A DNA stretch of 64,000 nucleotides from Hyaloperonospora brassicae. Its lineage: Eukaryota > Oomycota > Peronosporomycetes > Peronosporales > Peronosporaceae. The DNA is taken from positions 145,787 through 209,786 of the forward strand of contig CANTFL010000482.1 of assembly GCA_947650285.1 (NCBI GenBank). Reading direction: 5' to 3'. Position 1 is the stretch's first letter. The number at the start of each line of letters is the position of its first letter. The notes beneath the pieces are model-generated. The model saw only the letters and a list, made by a program, of their open reading frames with translations. It made no database searches and was not told where the DNA came from. Of the stretch, positions 33,271-46,186 are shown piece after piece. The position numbers and the translations under genes are program-made.

Positions 33271-35460
33271 GATTATGAGAGAAATAAACTAATTTTTCAG
33301 CATGGATACGTCTAGATTTTGCCGAAGGAACCGTATGTTTATTAGGACAAGTTTTGATAGATCTGGCAGGACGAAGATTACCATATCGATTAACTATACA
33401 GGCAATCGGCCCAAACGATCGACAAAATCTTACCTGTTTGGTGGATCGAACGAAGAAAGTTTGGTTCGACCCTCCTATATCTAAACTATGGGTGAGGCTA
33501 GAATATTTTTAATGTAACTACTTTGAATATGAGACCAGGAAGGTTCCAGTAATTACAGCTCACATTTATTAGCGATCGCGAAGTGGTTTAAAGTTTTGGA
33601 GACCCGTTAGGTTTTGGGATTCTCGCCAATTCAATATTACGATCTCTAAGCTAAGTTTCCATAGTATAGACACGATACACTAAGTGGAAAATATTTGCGT
33701 TTGAAGCCTGACAGAATAACTAAAAGAAGAAAACGAAAAATTGACAAATATTCTAGTGGATCATTTATTGTACATATCACCCGCAAAAATTGTTCTGACC
33801 GAAAGAAGCAAATGAAAAAACAAGTGTAAAAGTTACGCCGATCGAACCCTGTCTGGAATCAAGCACGTGTATTTACAGGATATGCTGGAGTGTCGCCGAA
33901 GAGATAGATGTCTACGTCAGTAGACATATATAAACCGGTCACATCTCTGGTAGTGATCGATAGTGCTGAGGGTATGATAGGATATGTCGATCGAATAGCG
34001 GTCACGGCCGAATAGTTCGATTTATTACACATTTAATAGAGAACAAAATCCTTTCACACATCAGCAGGGCGGAATTTCGATCAGGAACGCGACGTTACAA
34101 GGCCAGGCCATGTGCGAGGTTAAACAGATTGACCCGGTTGCAATTGAGTTGATTTCGAAAAGCAAAAGTCGGTAAGCTCAAGGTCATTGATCGGCGCAAT
34201 CGACGTATTGAGAGATTCTGTATGCAGGCAAAAGGTCCAGTTCATTGATCGACGCAATCGAAGTATTGAGAAATTTTGTATGCAGGCAAAAGGTCCAATG
34301 ATTGGCGAGGGAAATCGTGAAGAAGCTGGTCAGGACAATTACAGATTTCATATACTTCAGACACGATCATGATGTTAGATGGTGAATCAAAAGACATTTC
34401 ACCGACCCGACCTAAGGTGTGCGTATACAATTCATCAATTACGTATCGACTAGCGACGAGATTGCCTGTCGTGATGGACGCAATTATAATATATAAATCG
34501 TTGCTTGCTACCCGATCACTCGGAGAAATAAGAGAATGCGACTCGAAATTCCGTCAGAAGGACAGAAGATTGGAACTTAGGTAAATATCCGGTCGCCTGA
34601 TCAAAATATCCACGATAGACAATGCAGACGGGGCGATCTAGAACATGGTACTCTAATATGTTGATATAATTTTACAAAATTGATGAGCTGAATGTATAGA
34701 TGTCGATCAGCAAATAGCAGTCTTGCCAAAAATAATAACATCTACGGCGCGCATCTCGTTCGACGACATCCAAGTGAGCGATCCAGATTAATGGCTTTCT
34801 AAAGGTCAAGAGAATTTGCGCTAACTGATGTGAAAGTATCGCTGCTTGCACATACTTTAGAGCAAACCTGTACAACAGCGCGTGACGCATTTTGTAATAT
34901 TAATAATGGATTATGGAGGGAAAACGTGATTGTTTGGAAACAAAAAACAGTTGCGCTTCATTTTTAAGTGAAACGATAATTTAATCAAGTGGTTACCATC
35001 AGATAAGATAATTTAAACTTGTAAGCTACCCTGGTTATCGCCGATGATAGTGATAATAAAGAATAATAGCTCAGACGAATGGATGTACATTAAGCCTCGA
35101 CGGTTATAAAGCATAAATACTTATATATATTCACCATAGACACGACAAAGGGCACACCTCGTTTTTGCTGCGGGCACACCCGTCCTTATAAATAGATAAA
35201 AAGAATTATACTGTGTATGGTGCAGAATAATGTACCTATACAGTACAGTACAGTTTTACATAGAACCACTTAACCACCAACTACCAAACGTCACCTCTTG
35301 TGCCTCAATAGTCTAATCTAGAGAACGGCAGCATTACATTTCGTGGTACCCGTCGTCACAGGTCGCACATTATAATGGTGCATTGTATGAGGATTCTCGC
35401 TTGTCTCAACTAAAGGTGAGCGACATTCAAACACTGATTTAATGAAGAACAAATTGTGTC
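33271..35460. other. Decayed retroelement sequence
   Basis: A plus-strand frame near 33310-33480 reads DFAEGTVCLLGQVLIDLAG, reminiscent of the region around the protease of some oomycete gypsy elements; the match is weak. A 58-bp tandem duplication lies at 34184-34299. A TATA-like stretch (TTATAAATAGATAAAAAG) occurs at about 35183. No complete gene is present. Confidence 0.35.
34184..34299. repeat. Tandem duplication, two copies of 58 bp
   Basis: The units 34184-34241 and 34242-34299 both begin TCATTGATCG and end GGCAAAAGGTCCA, and differ at a few sites. The copy is local and does not recur elsewhere in the window as far as I can see. Confidence 0.8.
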
Positions 35461-35888
35461 AATTCAACACAAGGTTGTGTGCCCGCGACGTCACGTACAC
35501 GTGGCTTAAGGAAGCACAACGGAGTCGGCAGAACTCGAAAGCTCTGCCTAAGAAAAAAGTAGAACTGTAATTAAAAAAGTTATGTTTTCTTTATAAAACA
35601 TCTTCTGTCTTAAATTAACTTAATTAAAGTACAATCTAATATGTGGTTTTCTTGCTCATCACCCATTGCGCGCGTCCAGCAGCGATTAGTAGTTAATCTT
35701 GTTGGTGTAACGTGAGCATCAACCATCAGGTGGAGCATCCCGTCAAAGAAATATTACCATAGGGGGTAATATTCCTTTAACCTTACTCCTTACGAGTAAT
35801 TTTGATTGAACATTATCGAAATAAAAAATAGACTTTTCAGAATTGATACAAAAGTATAAGTTTTATGTAACGGGCTCACTACGTTACA
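35460..35888 (-). repeat. Gypsy-family LTR, minus orientation
   Basis: On the minus strand the sequence starts TGTAACGTAGTGAGCCCGTTA at 35888. It contains GGACGCGCGCAATGGGTG at about 35671-35688, the block shared by the LTRs of this family. The other end is not clear. No purine tract precedes it and no internal element follows, so it is probably a solitary LTR or a truncated end. Confidence 0.65.
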
Positions 35889-36013
35889 ACTTAAGCTTGG
35901 CGTGGCAAACGGAAAAGAGAATCGAAAGCGTCTCATAGTTTAGCAGCATAATGGCTTCTTAATGGCTTCAGGCAATGTACTGTATCGCGGTATTAAGTCC
36001 ATTGCATTGGCCC

Positions 36014-37060
36014 AACTTACAGATCGTACTCTATCAACCCATCCTCTCCTTCGGTCTCGCGTATCGCCAACTCTTCGAAACTATGCAGCGCTACAGCTGC
36101 AAGACCTCGCGGAATCGACTCGGTTGCTATTTGCTCCACTATGATACCATTGTACGTACTACGCTTAGTGTGTTTCTTTTTAAAGCGAGGGTCATATTGA
36201 TGTATTGACCGGCGACGTAGGACATCTTTTGTCTGGCTTTTGCTTGCATCTATCAGTGCGCGACAACGTTTGGCATAAGCGTCTGGATCCAATTGTCTCC
36301 AGCGTCGACACAGTTGAGATTTCGTGCGGCCACTTAGCTCAGCAGCAAGCTGTGGCCAGAGTCTGGGCGACTCGATGCCCCACTCGCGCTATCTTGTAAG
36401 AATAGGTTATCTGTCTGCTCGGTGAACTTACGGGACGACAAGTCCGAATTGATGCAGTTAACGTATCGGTCCCGAAGCGCTGGCTGTGTTCGCCCGGGCA
36501 CATGATGACAAAATGTCGTTCCACGGCACTTGATCCTGGTTAAACTCATTGCCTTTTGGCACGTATGCACGAAATGCGAGCAGCAGCCGTCGATCCTCAC
36601 TCAACGAATAGTTGCCTCACCGAAGACCTACTGCAAGCGGGAGCTGCCATCGATGGCGGATCTTCTTCGACATCCGGCCATCCACCGAATCTGCAATCAC
36701 GTTCCACTTTTCGCCAAAGACTGGGACAGCTTCACGCAGGATTTAATTTTCTTTTGGCGTAAAGGTTGACCGCGTGTTTCCCGCGTTCAGCGCTGTCTGG
36801 TACCGAGTAAGACAATGAGCTGCTGGTATTCCCAGCACTGGCATGCGCTTTCCAATCTCTTGCCACTTCTTCACCAGTTTCGGGTCTTCTTGTCCCGTGG
36901 CCAACCGTCGAAGCGCTGTGTCTTCCTCTCTCATCCACGCGCCAAGCTGAAGCATCGGCGACTCGTGCAAGTCATATCACAATTTGCACGCAACTCCCGA
37001 ACGTTCAATTGGAAACTTTCTCGACTTGCGTGCCTCCTGCCACGCGCGAAGTCCGTTTCA
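36014..37060 (-). pseudogene. Myb/SANT-repeat DNA-binding protein fragment
   Basis: Minus-strand frames encode successive Myb-like repeats. From 36970: GAWMREEDTALRRLA, KKWQEIGKRMP, HCLTRYQTAL, then FTPKEN and a TAA. In the same frame follow AVPVFGEKWNVIADSVDGR, IRHRWQLPL, a TGA, YSLSEDRRLLLAF and NQDQVPWNDIL. After a frameshift comes PGRTQPALRDRYVNCINSDL, and after another the piece 36017-36292 ending in an acidic tail. The regular Trp/EED/RY spacing is that of multi-repeat Myb proteins. At least two stops and two frameshifts inactivate it. The true start is not visible. Confidence 0.65.
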
Positions 37061-37074
37061 CGCTTGCAGAATTA

Positions 37075-37346
37075 TCTACACGTTAGCGGCGTGTGTCATG
37101 TAGAAATTTTCCGCAAAGTCCTTGACGACTTTACGCTCTCGACTCGTGAAAATCGGTGAGGCCCGGCTACAAACGAATCGTGACCGTGAGCACGTTGAAG
37201 CTCGGATGTTGTTGCCACTGCCGATGGTCAGATCTTGGCATCGTACCATTGAATTGTATTCCGTCTTCGAGACAGTAGAGATCCCAGCAGGCATTGCCCG
37301 TATTGTAATCGACCTGGTCAAGATGGATTGATAAAAACTCGCGCAT
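37075..37346 (-). pseudogene. Alpha-tubulin N-terminal fragment
   Basis: From an ATG at 37346 the frame reads [26 protein letters not shown] and NGTMP. This matches the invariant N-terminus of alpha-tubulin (MREVISIH, GNACWELYCLEHGIQ, G-x-MPSD). A frameshift then continues with DLTIGSGNN, like the DKTIGGGDD region, and a decayed piece KDFAENFYMTHAANV. Everything after about residue 110 is missing, and the Myb-like fragment follows directly in the same orientation. Confidence 0.75.
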
Positions 37347-37429
37347 GAGTGCATTTACCGTTTCAGATAGGGCTATATCGAGCCGTTGTAAGTGACTGCT
37401 ATTTATCGGATTCTGCACCATAATGTTAT

Positions 37430-40400
37430 GTCCTTTTTATCATTTTGGGATTGCGGTTGTGCCCGTAGCAATAATGATGTGTGCCCCTAGTCGCGGACTT
37501 CACTATATAGCATCAAGGAGTGCGTTATTAAGACATAGAAAGGCAAAGTGGTTTTGCTCATCGGATATGGTAAGCAAGTTAGGTACATAAAAAGGACGGA
37601 ATGTGCAAGAGAGATTTCTGCATTCATCACAAGCTCATAATTGTTGAAATTATCTCGGATAGCTTTTGGTTTCGAGACACCCCTTAAATCTACCAGGTCT
37701 TGATCTATAATGCTCTATTGGGCTACCATATCATCTGTTGTTAATCGTGTGTCGATATCTAAAGTATCATCGAAGCGTGCCGACGTATCAATAAAGGCGA
37801 AACGGAAACCGACTTGAGACTGTCGGTGTCAGATCGGAGATCGTATGAGATAGAAGATGGATACACACCATACCGTGGATCCCCAGTATCAAAGAGTTGA
37901 GTAACTAATGGACGTGTGCGATAACGATATTTGTCGTGCATCCTAGTCAGAATTGATTGGGACATTGTAAGGTGAGTCTTCTGTGTCATAAAACTTAATA
38001 GTGGTATAAAGTAAAACTGAAAAGATTTGACTTTCCGATAAGTAATTTATCACATCGGACATTGCGATCGCTGCAGTCTTTTGTCGGAGGTCCGTATAAA
38101 TAAAAGTAATATATTGAGAACTATGCAGCTTATGTGTCCGTGCTATATGAAATGCGTTAGGCATATCTCATGAGACAGCCAAATAAGTGACGCTTAGATG
38201 TCTATTTCTGATTGTTTTCCTAGGTCGTAATTACAGGAACTGAGACATATACACATGTTATCCGTACCATAATTAGAGACATATCGCGACTACTTTTAAT
38301 TACTGGGGAAGACCGAATTGTAAGGGAATATCGGCGGGAGAAATCCATGATCTCATTTACTCTTTAGAGCTATAAAAAGCATATACTCTGATCTTAAAGC
38401 ATGATATTCCAAATTTATCAGTTGTGATCATCATAAATGCCAGCACGTGGGACGATACTGCTGCTTAACGGCAAGATCACGATGGTGTATCTTACAAAAT
38501 CAATTTTTTAAGTCGAACACTAAAGCCGTTCGAATTGAATAATGGTTATTTGCGAAAGAGGAATTTTTTTCTTCTCCGAATGCTTGACATTTCAAATTCA
38601 TGCAGGTAGCTCGTAAATATATTTCTCGCGCAGTAGTTAAACTCGTCTAGCAATTCCGTTTTATAATCGAAACAGGAGAATTTAGTAGATGGATTGCCTT
38701 ACAAGCAAATTGGACATCAGAAAGTTGCCGATGCGAAAATGTGGGGATAAAATTCTTCGTATTTCGGCTGCAATTGTAACACCCCGTGATGAAGTGGAAG
38801 AGGTTTTGGCCACGATTAATTCTTGAGACAGACGATAGGCATATCACGGTATGCTGTTAAGGGTATATAATCATTTTGTTGAACAAATTGACGAATCGGC
38901 TAGAGTAATAAAAGTATATAGTACACAGCGCGATTATCTGAAATTCAGCAAAATGGACGCTAGTTTCGGCTTTTTTCAAAATTTTACGGATATTTATAAA
39001 AACGAAGCATAATATCGAGGCTTGCTCGTCAGCTAAGAACTATTGGTCATTCAGACAAGGCGACGCGTGAACATCTGCATGATCTTTAATTTAGTAATTA
39101 GCGAATGCGTAGTAATTTAGGAGATGTATATAGGTAGGTCCTCAACTATCACATCATAAGGATTTATGTAGAATCCGATCTTGACCATCTCGTGATCTCC
39201 CAAATCCGAAGCGGGATGTAAATCAGAGTGCTTATCGACTTAATAGGGGAACTTTTTGGCGCTAAAATGTTGTATCGTTGCTTCTGAAAAGGACTACAAG
39301 ACTTGATATCACTTAATTGGTTAAAAGGATTAAACGTTACAAACAGGATCAACGGCGTAGTGGAGATGGCTACAGTCATCCATTCAGCAACGAATCGACG
39401 TTGTTAATAGGTGTTTTACACAAAGATATCGTACAACAAGTACGGGCAGGTCACATCAACAAAGCGAGCGTAAAATATGTTATATGTCCGATATGAAGAT
39501 ATATTTGACTAGGGGCGTTAATAATTTGATATTAGTAAAAGCAAAAATTGGGCACTAATGGCGATTTATAATAGGTTTGATCAAATTGGATCATCACTTT
39601 CTTGCGCTCTATCGGCATCGAAGTCGAAGATCTCTCTGAGATCTTCAGCTTATTGAAATAAATGCTTGAAGCAGAAGTCATCAGCATTCATTCTATTCGA
39701 GTCTGGAAGGGACGTCACGAATAATTATGCCGCATATGTAACGATTAAAATGCAATAAATACCGAGATTTTTATCAGAGCCTGAAGAATCTTGTGGGTAA
39801 AAGCGTAGTTTGTTGAACGGGGAAGGACGATCGAAAAATCACGGCTTATCGCTTTGCAATTCGACACATAATTTGTTATTTGTAGGTGGTGTACATAATC
39901 GTATCCCGTCGTTGCCGTGATATTGTATGTGAAATGAAGAGCAGTATATCCGGTCGATTTGTTTCCGGATATGTGACAGCATACGCTAGTGCGTCTTTAA
40001 CTGTTTCAATGACCGCAAGAAATATAAAGAATGCGTATTTCTTCAATTCCGTGCAAGTGCGGAAATAACTGTGATCCAGAGCCAGGGCTGGCGTCTTAAG
40101 TTGTTTAGAGCATTGTATTAAATTGAAGGGCAATTAAAGCGATCTACCGCGACCAGACCACAAGCGAATGGTTACGCGGAACGTACGATATAGATGTTGA
40201 CACGAGCAAATCCGGTGTTTGTATCAAAGGATAACTACAAAATTGGTACGGTTATACAAAACTGCTGACTTCCCGAACAGCAGTTCTTGATATATCGACC
40301 GTGAAGATTCTCAATTTTATTTTGTCCATTGTCGGGATCTGCAATCAACTTTGGAGGGAACTCTGCCATCGGGAAGTTATATAATATACAATCGATATCC

Positions 40401-41756
40401 GCTATGGAGCCAATATCAAAGAGGAGGTTCTTAAAACTGTGCGATGAGGCTCCAAAAAACTCACTGTGTCGGAATGCCGACTTACAAGGGCACCCCGATG
40501 TGGTGTATTGACCTTAGATCACCTTCTGCACCCTTCAGCTGGCAGATTGCAATCTTTGGTGGACTCGGACGGAGACGAAGATGTGGTGGCATTGGTAAAA
40601 GTAGACCTTGGCCCCCGAGTGTATGTGCTTTACCTTGTGGGCCAGTAGGTAGAGACTTAATCGGCTCGAGGATGACGTAGGCATTTAAAAAGAAGTTGTA
40701 TGATAAATTAAGGCATGAAACAATCAATTGCTGGCGACCTTGATCGTCGATGAGTACCTTATTTACTCGTAAGCCATATGAAGTTTTTGTACAACTTACT
40801 ACACAAGAAAGTCGGCACATTTTTTCTGATCAATCGTTAATAGTTGATCAAAACATAACCCTTCAATCGTGTTCTGAAGGTACGGAAAACCTATTATTTT
40901 AAAATGTTATGCGCATGATTAAAGCGACTTTATACAAGACATGGCCGCCACATTTTGCCTGAAAATATGTTTCCGAGTGATCAAAGGAGGATTCCTTCCA
41001 AGCCTCTCTAGAAAATAGAACAAGGATTGAGCATTACACCGTGAATTGAGGGTCTCTGTCAGCGTCGTGCTCACGAGACTAATAATGGAGTCGCTATACC
41101 GAATCATATAAGACAGGTACATCCTTTTGCTGTGATCGACTATGGGACGGCAACAAGATATATTAGTAATGATTCAATCAATTAAACCACGAATTTACGA
41201 ATTGTTGCGCTCATTTTGGAAAATCATAATCCAATTTACTAAAAACAATGGATCCATACTCTACAGAACTGGTAAAGGATGCAATAGTGCACATGTAAAA
41301 GCTGGAATTCGCTAGTTATTACACATCGCAAGAATGAACCATTTTATGATTTATAGAATCATGCGGAGCCAGTTAAAGTCTATACTTACCGTTGTATCGG
41401 ATATCTCACAACTACGATGCCTTATAACGGGTGCATGGTGAGACTCATGCATTATTTGTAGATACGCAGATTAAAATTATAGGAAGCTACATCACGCGGC
41501 GTCCCGCCGAAGGCATTTGTATTGTATAGAGGTCCACCGTTAGATTTTTGATAGATTGCTGACCAAAAATGCGTCACGGAAGGCTCGTTTAGTCTTACAG
41601 AGACTTGGTGGAATAATAATTCACAAAATTATAATTTTCTGTATCTTGTGAGAATGTTGTTTCTCCGCCATCTAGCCCACATGAAACTACGATTATGCTT
41701 GTCAGAAAAACAAAATCGAGCCTTATCCACTAATTTATATTACAAACGTCGGTAAG
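37430..41756. other. AT-rich region without recognisable genes
   Basis: Mostly AT-rich with short frames. A slightly GC-richer patch at 40.44-40.68 kb has a plus-strand frame ending LVDSDGDEDVVALVKVDLG, which looks coding-like but matches no family I can name. From about 41.6 kb the sequence is likely the decayed inner end of the right gypsy copy. Confidence 0.4.
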
Positions 41757-43794
41757 ATTTGGCCGGCACGATATAGAATCAGCAACGACGTTTATTCGTC
41801 CTGGTATATCCTACAGTTAGATTATATAGTCCATTAATAAATACGGCAACCTAGCCATTTACGCGCGAGTTGTAAATTGTTCACGGCCGTGCTTTGTGAC
41901 ATATGGTCCGTCTAGACGACAAAGGGCGTATTTTCTACGAGGTAGACGCGGAGCTAGCAAGTGTATATTAAATGGCATGTAGTTCCTTTCCATGCGCTTG
42001 ATAATTGCGCTCAGCGGATTGCAGATGACGCGATTGATACCAGACAATGCGATTGATGCCGCGTGTGTCATACTGCATCAACGCGCAGCTGATTTCAAAA
42101 TCGCTGACGTCATCGACCACATGGAATGATCTGTACTTGAATGGTCGCAATCGCCAACGTAGACGATTGCATCATGCTCTGATTGATTTCTTGAAAGAGG
42201 AGCTGACACTCAATACTCCACGACCACTTTTCGTTTCTCTTCAACAAACTAATAAATGGACGGCCATCTCGGATTAGATGCGCGAGTACGTCGGTAACCC
42301 AAAATACCTTCGAAACCCTTCGACATGTAATATAATGTGTCAGTCGTGGATCGCCTTGATCGTTTCCGGATCAGGGCTTACGACGTTTTTTTACCGACGA
42401 TGCACTCATAGCGATACTTCGCTAGCTTTAAATATACACAACGAGGGATTGACGTATTACTTACGATCGAGCGTATTTGTAAGGACCTTAAGGACGTGGA
42501 GTCGATGCGATTTCACGGCCGACTTTCCATCTATGGCCCGGCTTTGAACGATAACATCATATGCATGACTTGATGTGAACTTCGCACCAATTTTAATAGA
42601 TGTGTTAGCGTATATGTGTTAGCGTATGGTGCATACCTTGATCCTTCCAGAGTACACCACTGGATATTATGACTTCTTTGAATGGAATTTTCCATATAAG
42701 TGGAAGGATCTGATAGAAGCCATCCATCAGATACATGAATGCAAAGATATTACTCTTTGTCATCCAATTAATGATCACGTCCATCCTAGTTATTGGTCCA
42801 TGAGCCGGTACCAATTCATCATTAAATATGTTGAATGCGTGCACTGTACTTCATGCTTTCGTGACTTTCGCACACGGACATTCGGTAGCTATGTGGGGAA
42901 GTTGACCCTTTCCCAGCGTCCCGGGTAGCCCGTTATATGAAATCACCATTATGAGAAATGGTAATAACGAATAGATTATGTTAGATGCTTCTAACAATAG
43001 CACTTAATACTGTGATATTGTCGAGATGAACCAAAGGTCTACCCATTGATTTATATTGTGTTTTATTAACCCACCAATCGCTGCGAGGCGCGCAGGTGGT
43101 GGGTAGACGTCATGACACGTTTCTTTATGATGGTATAAATGATTTAGGACAAATTAAGCACAGATATGTTAGGCTTAATTATATTAAATAACAGTTTTAC
43201 TTTTTCTACGACCATAGTCTTTGTCTTGATCGTTTACCCTTCCTCGGTATAGTGTATAGAGGTATCAGGGCACTGAACTTCACTGTTGTCATTGAGCGTT
43301 GACTCCGCACTGGTGGTCCAGTACGTAGATTTCGGTGCCCCGTTACACCCATGGCCCGCTGCTAAGCGATTGGCAAGGAACTTTTCGATCACTTGTACCT
43401 GTTCATGGGTCGGTTGCCACTGCTTCATGGCACACCATTAAAACATGTTAACGTCATGCCAAGGATTTGCGTAAAATCGAATCAGAAGTTAAAGACGTGT
43501 ATTGCTTAATACGAGTCATCTCATCGAGGCCACTTTCGCTGATCGATGAGCTGCTGCGAACCCGTTAGTATTCAGCAAACATCGCCACAGATCGATTTTC
43601 GGTGACGTTTGCGTCCTCTGCGACATGCACACAAATATGTGTGACCTTGCCACTACGCAAATATCGCAAGAACCGGTAAGATTTAAGTATCGGCAATTGA
43701 GCTATCTCCAAAGTTAATTTTGACGGTTCTATCAGACCGCTTGAACAAGGGTCGACACTTATTTCGTCAGTAGTCTAGACTTTCAGTGTGTTTC
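41757..43794. repeat. Right arm of the 2,038-bp inverted repeat
   Basis: Reverse-complement counterpart of 27704-29741 with one mismatch noted. It contains the same decayed gypsy RNase H and reverse transcriptase pieces and the same LTR insertion. Confidence 0.92.
42917..43347 (+). repeat. Solitary gypsy LTR in the right arm
   Basis: Mirror copy of the LTR at 28151-28581, antisense to the gypsy copy that holds it. It is flanked by CCCAG (42912-42916) and CCCAT (43348-43352). Confidence 0.8.
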
Positions 43795-46186
43795 AATAAT
43801 AATGCCATTATACTTTATTTCCTCAAGCTCCTTCATACTTATTCACTCGTACTATATAGGACGTAAAATCGCGTCAATATTACGTTTCAGATTCAGTCTT
43901 TCAGATGACGTAATTTCAGTCTGTTGTTGCGTCTGAACTATTGTAGATTATTCTCCTATATGAAGCCTGCTACGGGTTCATATTTCCGTCTACTTGGCAT
44001 AATTATTTCGGATAAACCTTTGTCACTGCCTGTGTTCAAAAACATTTACCGTCCGCTTGGTTCACAGTGTGGTATGTAACGACACCGGGGTCTTGTACAG
44101 ACGCATTACCGATCGAACTACGAGTGAAGCCATCGCACTCCCTTCTCAAAAGATCAATGCATTCGTGAGCGCTCAAGACGTTCACCAGATTGCCATCTAA
44201 TCAACAAGTGGCAGGAATCTTAACGCATCGATGCTGCCAGATAATTTATGGCTCGTACCTTCTGATCCATGATAGGATAATGATGGTGTGAGCGTTTTCA
44301 TCCAAATCTAGCACGATTATTCCATCTCCTTACTGTGAGCACTTTTTATTTAGGCTGACTTTACTGCACGTTGCTACACTTTTACGGAAGCCCCTGCTGA
44401 ACTGCACACCGACAGGCTCGTAAGAGGAATATCGCGCTTCATGGGTCTGAATCTGCGATCTTATAGATACTGGAGACGAAAACATTGTTCGAAGCCCCAC
44501 ATTCAGCACAATAAGAAGTGACAAGTCTTTAACCACTTCTATCTTCAAGTGATGACAGAAAAATCATCACTTAAGCAAGTAACACATAAAGACTATGTGT
44601 TCGGAGCAAATTTTGTCAAGAGGCCTGTAAATTCTATTGACTTTCTCGATCAGCAGGGAAACCTAATTCTACATACTTCGAACAATTTTCGCGCTACACC
44701 CGTTACTGCAGTTTTGCGACATTGTCGGACGAACATAATGGTCCCTTCTTGGCTGCCAAAAGGTATTTAGGAACTTTTGTATGTAATAATGGGCTTGGGA
44801 ATCGCACTTATATGCGTCGTGTCTATCCAAGTGACAACGATTGCATATCTGCAGTTCATTTTATACCCAAGAGTGGATAGCTCAATTTTCAACTAGCGTA
44901 GGTCTTTTAGACCCGTATTTTTTTTCATTTAATTTCTTATCGATAAAATATAGGAAGAAGAATAAGCTTAAGCCTTTCTCAAGCTCAATGCTTCGTGGAC
45001 CTTCACTTGTATCACTTGTTCTTGTTACTACAGCTTATAGGCGTAACATGTAAGTCTTGACAAGGCCAACCGCAAGACCTTGTTGAGATTAATAATTTAA
45101 TTGTATTCATCAATCTCGTTGGTATTTTTGCGACCCAAAAGGTATCGAATGTGCTTCATATAAGCTTTCACTCCCAATTTACCCCGTATGAGAGAAAAAA
45201 TGAGCACGAGTTGATACCTCGACTCTAGGTGTCTTAAGCTTCTGTCTGAATCTTTTTAAAGACCTCTGACGACAAAAATGCATGTGGGTCGTGAAAATTA
45301 ATCCCTAAGACTGAAGGCTTAATTGTCCAGCCAATTTAACGAGGGATACTTTAACTTGCCTTTTGTCGGCGAAGATGCGACGAGCACTTATAGCGTCGTA
45401 TAACTCGACGAATTATCCAAATGGTTGCCATCTTCTACTTCTTTAAATTGCAGAGACCACTCTTTTAAGCTTTCGGGTCGACGTACGCGCTTCAGCTGCC
45501 CTTAAAGGAATTTATTCCTGCTGGCTATACATCTCTGTCCGCTAAGCACCCAGTGATCTTAATCGATAACAATGTCGATAGCCTTGCTCCACTTGCAAGG
45601 ATACCTTTACTTTTCGGCAGCAACTTCCTCACAGATAAACCTGTTGGTAATGGCATGTGTTTTGCCTCTATCAAGGTACATTAATATGGCACTAATGACA
45701 ATGTCAATAGGAGAAGAACTCATTCGTTCAACCGCATTCCATTTAAGCTCACTAAAACAGGGCAAGGTGATGCATGTGGCGTAAAAGTCGTCTTGTCATC
45801 TGACATGGTAAAGCTATAGGAATCGTCCGTTGTCACTGGACGGATCAAAAAGTGCTACCACGTAAAATGGGGCACATCTTTTTCCCAAGGAGTGGGCACT
45901 TTTTTGTACCGAAACAGAACGTCGTGCGCGCTTCGAACCTCACGAGCAGCTTATGTGAAGAGGGAGTGAACAATCCAAGCAAGAACTACTTCGAATGAGA
46001 CAAAAGTTATTATGAATATTTAGTAGAGCTAAGTCTCTTATAATATATATAGTATTATTGTGTAGCAGATCTACCTTGGACTATAATTCAAATGAAGGCT
46101 GATAAGTCTTTAAACCCACTTAGTTCGATGGAACCAGTTGAATGCCTTAAAATCTATTTAGCCCTAAAGAACAAAGTAAATAAAGT

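Noticed and set aside
36017..36110. Acidic frame end that resembles an alpha-tubulin C-terminal tail
   Set aside because: It follows in frame from the Myb-like fragment and the similarity is only a run of acidic residues, so it was left with the Myb-like pseudogene.
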